A DNA stretch of 64,000 nt from Atriophallophorus winterbourni (lineage: Eukaryota; Platyhelminthes; Trematoda; Plagiorchiida; Microphallidae), in the NCBI GenBank assembly GCA_013407085.1, contig JACCGJ010001703.1, positions 1-64,000 on the forward strand, written 5' to 3'. Made by a program: the position numbers and the translations under genes. Shown in pieces: positions 60,401-64,000 of the stretch. Positions within the stretch are counted from its first letter, which is position 1, and each line of letters begins with the position of its first letter. The notes under the pieces were generated by a model. That model saw only the letters and a program-made list of their open reading frames with translations, made no database searches and had not been told where the DNA came from.

Positions 60401-62814
60401 TGCAACTCAGTGATAAAACACTTTTATACATCGTTACGAACAGCATTTACAAACTCAAATGTAAGGAATGTCCTGGTGTTTACATAGGGCAGACTTTAAG
60501 GGAACTTCAGACTAGAATCGAAGACCACCGTAAGCGTGTAAAATGACAGCCCCGGAATGCGAGGAAACATCAATCGCTTATTCGTGATTCATCTCTGGCG
60601 GAACATGTTTCAGATACAGGCCACAGCGTTGAGCTAGACAATTTGGAAGTGTTAAGATGCGGTATTAAAACCGTATGGCGAAGGTCTACATGCGAAGGCG
60701 GTCAAATAGCTAAGGCTGGCAGTCAATAAGCTGGATGGGGCAGAAATCACCACAATCTAGCGCTCAGCACTGATGCGAACGTAAATAGTTCATATTCATA
60801 TTGTGCCTAATAGTTTAATAGATTTTTTCTTTTCCTTCTAAAATTGTTTGACCTTAACCGCATTAGTTATGTACTTTTACGCATGTGGATCACAGTGTCA
60901 ACCGACCTTGACCGTGTTCACTTGTATTGGATTGATGTGCATGCACACCGTAGTGGGCAAAATCGACCACTTATCCTGGTCATGCCTACGTGATGTGAAA
61001 CCACCTAGGTTTACTACAGACTGTTTTGCAATGAAGTAGACACAGAGGTGGTGGGTTGACTGCTACTTAGCCATGCTTCCTGTCCTGACTATCACCCTTG
61101 GTCTGACGAAGACGACCGATAAAAATAATTGCAAACTAGTAAGTATTCGGGCTTAGAACGATTCATGCGAAAGCTGGTTTGGATGCAAACCAAATGAAGA
61201 AAGTTAAAAGCTATTGAACGAGCCGCGATTCGTTATGAACGGTCAGATAAGCCTCACTTGGCGAGGGCTTGAATATAACTAGTTGGCATCAAATCGATTG
61301 ACATATCAACGCGTTATTAACATTTAGCACCCTATGTTCTTTGCCGTCCGTAAGTTTTTGTATGATTCCGTTGTTAGTGTAGAAATATAGATAGTTTTGA
61401 AACTTGAATGATTTTTCTGAAGTTGGTATAGATAGATTCCATTTGTAATCAATTGTACACTTGAAAGAGACTGTAAAGTAGGGATCGCCTAACCGGGAAC
61501 CACTCTGTGATTGTCCGTGATTCTTTGCACGAATATTATCAGACAGTAGCATCCATTTATAACATTGTGTACTAATTTTTCAATGTTTCAGGTTTCACTG
61601 AAGTTAATCTTTACTGTCTGAACCTGATGATGACACACAGACAGAAACCGTTTCTTGCTTGGGATATGAGTGCCATTAATATATTGGTAATCCGTTTTAG
61701 GTGCTTACATTGCAGCATTTTTAAGCAAGCACAAATTACAGTTCGTTTGTTTTGAATCTTTGCAGAAAAACGATACCATTTTTTTAAATCTTGATACCTG
61801 GGTAATGTGGAGAAATCTGTTTGGCACTTGAGACCACTGATGTAATAGTTTGTGAAGCGAACAGATCTTTTCAAATAGGGAAATACGTTTAAATTGCGAG
61901 TTGAGTTCTAGAAGTCATATCAATGAGCATTTTGTTTTTCTAACATAACTTACATTTATCATTCATTAAAAAATTCAATCAGAACTTATTTCACGTTAAA
62001 AAATTATATTTCTTACACCTAGTAACGAAACATAGCAAATGTTATGTATTACGGCAGTCTGAATTCGTCGGAATTGTATTTTTGCTTTTATGAAATTGAA
62101 CAGCTTAAATTATTGAAGCTCATATTCGCTAGGCAAATTATTTTCATTCTAAATGTCAGAAGAAAATAAGGTTTTGAATTATCATCGAATTAGTTAATTG
62201 TCATGAATAAATTGAAAGTGAAGGCGTTTCCTTAAATAGCGATTCAATATAACACACCTCTTCGAATAAAACAGGTTCGCCCCAGTCGAATCAAGCCAAA
62301 TCATTGACAACAATGAACCCTACAATCCGGATGTATAAAGCTGGTAAAAAACGCTAACGAAATAGCGTTGAATAACTAACCTGGAGGCATCTCATTTGCC
62401 GCGTCAGGTCATGTGCTTCTGCTCGAAGGCGCGCCACATGTCGCCTATAAACCAAGTCGGCTCCATTGAGTAAGCGTCGCACCCATTCTGGACACCGAAA
62501 TGAATTATTGGTTGAAGGATGCGATTCAATCGAGCTACTTTGTCCATTATAGCAATCGGAGTCCTTTTGAAGTGAATTAGGACGATGTTGAAGATGAAGA
62601 AGACAATCGGGACGGTGTTCCTGATTCGCGACCACATGTTTGGAAGCAGGTTCGGTGCCAAATATGTGTTCCGGTGTATGTGGTCGACTGTCCATAGAAA
62701 CAGATGGTTGTGGGAATGCGAGGTGGTACAAATCTGGATATTCCGATTGAAGTAACAAGTGTAAACTTTGTGGTTCATCGAGGAATAACGTGTCGTCTTC
62801 TAACTTCAACGCAG
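24338..62814 (-). CDS. MCC: MCC (colorectal mutant cancer protein) orthologue, multi-exon, 5' end outside window
   Basis: MCC is a coiled-coil scaffold linked in animals to cell polarity, migration and Wnt/NF-kB signalling. Exons, in transcript order: 62814-62381, 59117-58692, 53540-53244, 44649-44146, 34655-34381, 33912-33036, 31414-31346, 30944-30717, 24787-24338. Every junction is GT/AG and in phase; together about 1,185 residues, longer than the roughly 830 of the human short form. Diagnostic stretches: KELKRMKKERTTLRLEL, LRANQLADISLELYDSLSQ joined to LYASELAIVLRH, VEERRMRNLLNQFIHARRL, QENAVVIQ joined to ELYSVKEERAELNARVYLLEKE, and NDLKQANAALIEAFEKVKKK. These line up in order along human MCC. 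The human C-terminal PDZ-binding tail is replaced by FPQAP. The extra length is in low-complexity, Ser/Asn-rich linkers between coiled coils. Confidence 0.88.
25530..27560 (+). mobile_element. Jockey/CR1-like LINE, 5'-truncated copy (family A)
   Basis: Pre-RT linker (KPGVASVNTSAGRTTTALES), then broken fingers (ANGVIPTDWK). The palm follows: ISKVFDRVED near 26310, RGVPQGSVLCPILFSVYVNE near 26480, then FADGIKL, where the second catalytic Asp is Gly. The 3' part from 26720 matches the 9.2-9.97 kb copy. An 88-bp hammerhead-bearing unit interrupts it at 27323-27410. It lies antisense to MCC in its last intron. Confidence 0.9.
27323..27410 (-). ncRNA. Hammerhead ribozyme-bearing 88-bp repeat inserted in LINE
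   Basis: On the minus strand: stem I strand CTCCAC, core CTGATGA (27391-27385), stem II region CGGCAAACATCCA, then GAAAC (27371-27367), a tiny stem III CCGG, and GTA as cleavage triplet, cut predicted between 27362 and 27361. The whole unit AAGTGATGTGTTGC...TAAGATTAG is shared with 48213-48301. Stem II is weakened by a G-to-A change compared with that copy, and the 3' stem I strand is GTGTTG. Confidence 0.75.
28411..28497. repeat. 87-bp AT-rich palindrome
   Basis: Arms AAAGATAGTCACTATAT and ATATAGTGACTATCTTT flank about 53 bp of TA repeats, so the whole element is a near-perfect inverted repeat that can fold into one long hairpin or cruciform. It lies in the last MCC intron. Confidence 0.95.
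29949..30026. repeat. 21-bp inverted repeat with 36-nt loop (hairpin)
   Basis: GATGTTCATTATTAGGTGTTC (29949-29969) pairs with 30006-30026, 20 of 21 positions matched. The spacer contains GAGCTCGTACGC. Unlike the AT palindrome it has mixed composition. It could be a small MITE remnant or a structured RNA; nothing identifies it further. Confidence 0.85.
30641..30690 (-). mobile_element. LINE family B 3' terminus only
   Basis: On the minus strand it reads TGGTCGACATCGACCAAAGGAGGCCAACAACAACAT, the same terminal sequence as at 20784-20825. It is 27 bp from an MCC exon (30717) on the downstream side. Confidence 0.7.
30717..30944 (-). CDS. MCC: MCC exon, conserved coiled coil
   Basis: Acceptor TTTATTTGAAG, donor GAG/GTCAGT, 76 codons in phase 0. 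It begins ELYSVKEERAELNARVYLLE, a clear match to the most conserved coiled coil of MCC. It then continues KAQVEALMEERNSLMQGM and ends SYQQQFE. Confidence 0.9.
31346..31414 (-). CDS. MCC: MCC small exon (69 bp)
   Basis: Acceptor CAACTCAG, donor CAG/GTAAGT. Its 23 codons in phase 0 are SSIDCIFGKIPLSLLQENAV then VIQ. Joined to the next exon this gives QENAVVIQ-ELYSVKEERAELNA, which matches human L-E-N-A-V-L-M-Q-E-L-M-A-M-K-E-E-M-A-E-L-K. It is too short to appear as a long ORF. Confidence 0.85.
33036..33912 (-). CDS. MCC: MCC exon (largest, 877 bp)
   Basis: Acceptor CTTATTTCCAG, donor GAT/GTGAGT. The first base completes an Arg codon from the previous exon. RTQVEHSAQMLLDRFDAFEQ resembles the R-A-H-D-C-R-K-T-A-E-N-A-A-K-A-L-L-M-K-L-D helix of MCC. 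A long low-complexity Ser/Asn/Pro linker follows, then an acidic patch (YDTDSDSSDSSCPDEP). VEERRMRNLLNQFIHARRLA corresponds to the E-D-E-Q-R-L-K-D-Y-I-Q-Q-L-K-N-D-R segment. Confidence 0.9.
34381..34655 (-). CDS. MCC: MCC exon
   Basis: Acceptor TTAATTTTACAG, donor TACAG/GTAGAA, phase 0 in and phase 2 out. LYASELAIVLRHICPKRSK continues the helix of the previous exon, as in L-L-L-A-L-A-E-S-E-Q-S-L-I-L of human MCC. A Ser-rich part follows (SSSTSSSSFNCS), then HVYAVYAKHSGNEVMC. Confidence 0.8.
36690..37560 (+). mobile_element. Penelope-like element, decayed reverse transcriptase
   Basis: Frame-broken plus-strand remains: VPLNWLCKMLDPISKHVVAN then CNLDSFMFVNQVND and LGEKTANI (36780-36915); NDCQIDGGIMGLN (about 37050-37095), matching the Q-x-x-G-x-x-M-G-x-P-L-G block; and VYVDNLLTDFNNINDNISFI then YEVEKIGREAVFGVLPTRK (37214-37333). 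The catalytic Y-V-D-D reads YVDN. This order and wording fit Penelope-like polymerases rather than LINEs. Confidence 0.65.
39415..39510 (+). mobile_element. LINE family A 3' tail fragment
   Basis: The stretch CTATGTTATTCGTAATT...GTGCTTTTTAGACCATTAAA corresponds to the 3' ends at about 9930 and 27510. It is followed by ATTGAATTGAATT, a likely short tail repeat. No coding part is visible upstream. Confidence 0.55.
42990..43160 (-). ncRNA. Hammerhead ribozyme in dispersed repeat, canonical core
   Basis: On the minus strand: CTGATGA (43062-43056), perfect stem II GTGC-AAACA-GCAC, GAAAC (43042-43038), CCGGTC with cleavage predicted between 43033 and 43032. Upstream context GTTTCAAGCGCAATAGGATC and downstream GTGTGATGGAACTGCATGCA are shared with the copies at 43180-43345, 52560-52700 and 62966-63130. 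It forms an inverted pair with the 43180-43345 copy. Confidence 0.8.
43180..43345 (+). repeat. Decayed hammerhead repeat, inverted partner of 42990-43160
   Basis: Shared context ACGCATGCGGATTCTGATCG, then CCTGATAGGTGTATACAGCAG (core CTGATGA damaged to CTGATAG and GAAAC lost), then GTGTGATGAAAATGCATGTA and AATGAGCATTTTT. It is opposite in strand to its neighbour. Confidence 0.65.
43345..43445 (+). repeat. Upstream half of the hammerhead repeat, third local copy
   Basis: GGGTTTAACCCCATTCTACA ... GGCATACAAGCGCAACTTGT corresponds to the region upstream of the ribozyme in the two adjacent copies. The ribozyme part itself is absent. Confidence 0.5.
43677..43904 (+). mobile_element. LINE reverse transcriptase fingers fragment, another clade
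   Basis: The frame VPQETRNNKIIMLFMNKNEG then GGSNNRRGISLLKFVGKLFA matches the I-P-x-x-W-K...P-x-x-K-K-G...N-N-Y-R-G-I-S-L-L-x-x-x-G-K-x-F-A block of LINE polymerases. Its wording differs from families A and B. It stops at 43904. Confidence 0.8.
44146..44649 (-). CDS. MCC: MCC exon, helical domain
   Basis: Acceptor TTGGATTTCAG, donor CAG/GTGAGC, 168 codons, phase 0. It begins PTNDAHTETNVYDLPEPLWL and ends LRANQLADISLELYDSLSQ. The RLLTTLGRMQADCVVLQTNV and KATAERMQCHMNQIDANFGA stretch matches the human segment with N-A-E-R-M-S-M-L-V-G-K-Y-E-S-N-A-T-A-L-R. GC content is clearly higher than in the flanking introns. Confidence 0.85.
48213..48301 (-). ncRNA. Hammerhead ribozyme-bearing 89-bp repeat, best stem I
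   Basis: On the minus strand: CTCCAC (48288-48283) before CTGATGA (48282-48276), stem II GGC-AAACA-GCC, GAAAC (48262-48258), then GTGGAG (48252-48247), an exact 6-bp partner for CTCCAC. The position that should be U before the cut is changed (CAGGGA), so activity may be reduced. Same ends as the unit at 27323-27410. Confidence 0.75.
51110..51265 (+). mobile_element. LINE family B 3' end
   Basis: The frame DFHSRIGLLSHSKSCGA (zinc-finger-like C-terminus), a stop, then LVMYIHGQHRPKEANS, corresponding to the end at 20.8 kb. It lies in the 8.6-kb MCC intron. Confidence 0.75.
51412..51448. repeat. 37-bp exact direct repeat, copy 1
   Basis: CACTGCGAGCCATCCCAAGA ... TCATCATAAAATGC is identical to 53675-53711. 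The flanks diverge except for a TTGA just before. Confidence 0.9.
52560..52700 (+). ncRNA. Hammerhead-like ribozyme in dispersed repeat
   Basis: CAAACGCATGCGGATCCTGA context, then CTGATGA (52622-52628), a degenerate stem II (GTGGTGACAGTAA), GAAAC (52642-52646), CCGGTT with a possible cut at 52651/52652. The stem I strand TTAC can pair with GTGA (one G-U). Downstream GTGTGATGAAAATGCTTGTT as in the family. Confidence 0.6.
53244..53540 (-). CDS. MCC: MCC exon, coiled-coil segment
   Basis: Acceptor TTACACTCATTTCAG, donor ATA/GTAAGT, 99 codons, phase 0 at both ends, which fits the exons on either side. It begins SQTDAKDKIQVEYQIKCLIE, a likely coiled coil, then becomes polar (QRCQSEWIDDNPLI). No close match to human MCC is visible to me; it is assigned by strand, phase and strong splice sites. 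Confidence 0.65.
53675..53711. repeat. 37-bp exact direct repeat, copy 2
   Basis: Identical to 51412-51448, 2.26 kb away. It lies 135 bp upstream, in the minus-strand sense, of the MCC exon starting at 53540. Confidence 0.9.
54080..54330 (+). mobile_element. LINE C-terminal fragment (weak)
   Basis: FDSTTRAWLGHVDRMEF near 54085-54135 carries the W-L-G-H-V-x-R-M signature. The rest is decayed; the extent is uncertain. Confidence 0.4.
54456..54494. repeat. (AT)n microsatellite
   Basis: Uninterrupted AT/TA dinucleotide tract of about 39 bp in the MCC intron 53541-58691. Confidence 0.95.
56255..56340 (+). repeat. Degenerate hammerhead-like repeat
   Basis: CTGATGA (56273-56279), TCAGGAACAGCCA, GAAA (56293-56296), TCGGTTGTGTAGTG. 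AACAGCCAGAAA matches the 48.2-kb copy. Stem II is mostly lost. Confidence 0.4.
57245..57815 (-). mobile_element. LINE family B, reverse transcriptase palm to 3' end
   Basis: On the minus strand: LRAKTEIRVLIRNLLLANDT, then HFPKQLQSIINCFSSPYKDF and GPTIS. This is the A/B region of a LINE reverse transcriptase in which the usual F-A-D-D reads LANDT, so the catalytic site is lost. Frame-broken sequence follows down to HAFVIYIHGRHRRKFANN, the family B end. Confidence 0.8.
58692..59117 (-). CDS. MCC: MCC exon, coiled coil and Ser/Asn linker
   Basis: Acceptor TTTTTTCCTTGCAG, donor ATG/GTAAGT, 142 codons, phase 0 at both ends. It starts KNCDFANKELKRMKKERTTL, matching the MCC heptad region that contains I-R-E-E-R-D-R-L-R. 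A Ser/Asn-rich segment follows (NSNSSQEDSISGESRTGTNS) and then SKIARNISAYHPMNLLNSLQ. Confidence 0.85.
60030..60780 (+). mobile_element. Penelope-like element, RT end and GIY-YIG endonuclease remnant
   Basis: Pieces in order: LWKPIDTDAALQYTSAHPKQ (60050-60110), RDTVYIPYVKGTSEALSRIL (60283 on), TRAAYKKERTIRSSLMQLSD, then NSIYKLKCKECPGVYIGQTL and RELQTRIEDHRKRVK ending in TGA. After the stop, LIRDSSLAEHVSDTGH continues in frame. This is the polymerase C-terminus plus GIY-YIG nuclease typical of Penelope-like elements; GIY reads SIY while YIG is kept. It lies in the MCC intron 59118-62380, antisense to MCC. Confidence 0.85.
61600..61665 (+). repeat. Degenerate hammerhead-like repeat
   Basis: CTGATGA (61624-61630), TGACACACAGACA, GAAAC (61644-61648), CGTTTC. 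The core boxes are spaced as in the family but no stem II pairs well. It lies about 850 bp downstream of a Penelope-like coding remnant on the same strand. Confidence 0.35.
62381..62814 (-). CDS. MCC: MCC exon (most upstream in window)
   Basis: Acceptor ATTATCAACAG, donor CAG/GTTAGT. It enters in phase 1, its first two bases completing a codon, and leaves in phase 0. It encodes LKLEDDTLFLDEPQSLHLLL, a polar linker, then PEWVRRLLNGADLVYRRHVA and LRAEAHDLTRQMRCLQ. The last part corresponds to the R-W-x-x-E-L-x-x-L-R-x-E-x-x-x-L coiled coil of MCC. Confidence 0.8.
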
Positions 62815-64000
62815 CTGTTGATAATGTAGTAAATAAGATAAAATTTAGAGTAATTGTAAAACAAAGGCTTCAAATGTTTTGTTAAACACTGTGCGCATTA
62901 TGAGATTGGCATATTTCCAACATTGAAGAATTAATTTAGAAGTGTAAAAATATTTGATATCTTAAGGTTGGTCGTACCAACCACATACAACCGTGGCATA
63001 CAAACACATGTTTTCCAATTTTCCGATGCTTCAAGCGTATGAGGATCTTGAACCTATTGTCCCTACCTGATGAGAACAAACAGTACGAAAAAGGACGTGT
63101 GGTGTGTGTGATGGATAGAAGAATTTTTATTTGATATGTAATTTATTGATCTTTTAAAGTAGGCATTAATACGTTGAGTTGTGCTCTCCGAAAATGATTA
63201 AATCAAAACAGTTCCGAGTTTAACAACTGTGAAAATACAGCCGTTATGAATCGTTTTGTTCGAAACACTGGCTGAAATAAAGCTATATGTTTTTAAATAC
63301 AGAATAGACTTCACTATGCTATTAAACAACTTTCCGTAGAATTTCAATCGGACTCAGTTTGGTAAACATACCGAAATTTCATTTATACTTGTACATTTTG
63401 ACCATCAATTCAGAATACAAATGTATTATTAAGTTAATCTATCTTCCTCTGATTGCAAATCCCGACCATAATAAACTGTTGGATGGTTTTCATGGTATAA
63501 CAAAAAGGTGTGCGACGCATGTATTTATACCAAATGAAATCAACTTCAGCTTCAAAGTCGAGACCATCACTTATCACTAACTCTTAATATTGTCTTTTAA
63601 CAGTCCCTCATTGCGCATCCGTTTGTAAACATGTTCATGGATTCACCCGTAGGAGAGGGTTAGACCAGACGTGTACTTTTGAACTAATAATTACTTCAGA
63701 TAGTACAACTTCGTTAAGTAATTAGAACTCAGAACGTTTTATGGTAGAAAAAGCAATAAGCTTAGCAATAACCACGGGATGATGAGGTATATATGGATTA
63801 AAATATATAATCTCTCAAAAATCAATAGAGACAATCAGATACCGCATGGTTCGTTATATACCCATCGAGTTTAGAAGCAAAAACTGCAACAGATTCCGAC
63901 CGTGTGATTTCTTCAAGCAAAATGTTCAAAGTGAAACGAATTCTTACCGAGAAAAAATTACGACAAATATCAAATCGAGAATGCAAAATGCTTAAATTCT
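62815..64000. other. Upstream MCC intron to window edge
   Basis: Contains the hammerhead remnant at 62966-63130. A GTAAG donor on the minus strand at about 63951-63947 (TTCTCG/GTAAGA) could end a further MCC exon, but its open frame does not match the phase needed by the exon starting at 62814. Nothing else supported. Confidence 0.4.
62966..63130 (+). ncRNA. Hammerhead-like ribozyme remnant in dispersed repeat
   Basis: Family context GGCATACAAACACATGTTTT and TTCAAGCGTATGAGGATCTT, then CTGATGA (63067-63073), GAAC-AAACA-GTAC (one mismatch in stem II), GAAAA instead of GAAAC, AAGGAC, and GTGTGTGTGATGG. It is probably inactive. Confidence 0.5.

Overview
This is an AT-rich eukaryotic nuclear window. 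Two multi-exon genes with long, transposon-filled introns lie in it, tail to tail. The repeats (jockey/CR1-like LINEs, CsRn1/gypsy-like pieces, Penelope-like elements and hammerhead-ribozyme repeats), the long introns and the GATA microsatellite suggest a flatworm, most likely a digenean trematode. That assignment is inference and no species is claimed.

Region 1-22.5 kb, plus strand: the 3' part of a class IIb histone deacetylase gene, closest to HDAC10. The window opens inside the catalytic domain. Eleven exons up to 14427 join in consistent phase. They give the end of an active-looking deacetylase domain (zinc-ligand Asp, HDAC10-type gatekeeper Glu, catalytic Tyr), a Ser-rich linker with basic clusters, and a second deacetylase-like domain that has lost its metal ligands. 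Three further exons may carry the reading frame to a stop at 22498. Intron 1 holds a LINE and a GATA tract. Intron 2 holds two antisense intron-containing tRNA-Tyr(GTA) genes, a tRNA-Asp-derived pseudogene and gypsy debris. Intron 5 holds a second LINE.

Region 24.3-62.8 kb, minus strand: nine phase-compatible exons of an orthologue of MCC (colorectal mutant cancer protein), a coiled-coil scaffold. They run from 62814 down to a stop at 24338, about 1,185 residues in the window, and the gene's 5' end lies beyond 64000. Its introns, up to about 9.5 kb long, carry LINE copies of at least two families, two Penelope-like fragments (one with a GIY-YIG endonuclease remnant), an 87-bp AT-rich palindrome, and a dispersed set of small repeats with hammerhead-ribozyme cores.

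The most interesting signal is this hammerhead set: at least five recognisable and several decayed copies on both strands. One is an 88-bp unit inserted in a LINE copy whose relative at 9.8 kb lacks it. Another forms an inverted pair with its partner. This fits a ribozyme-bearing retroelement family (Penelope-like terminal repeats or metazoan retrozymes). All gene models come from reading the sequence by eye; exon edges follow GT/AG sites and phase and were not checked by alignment or transcripts.
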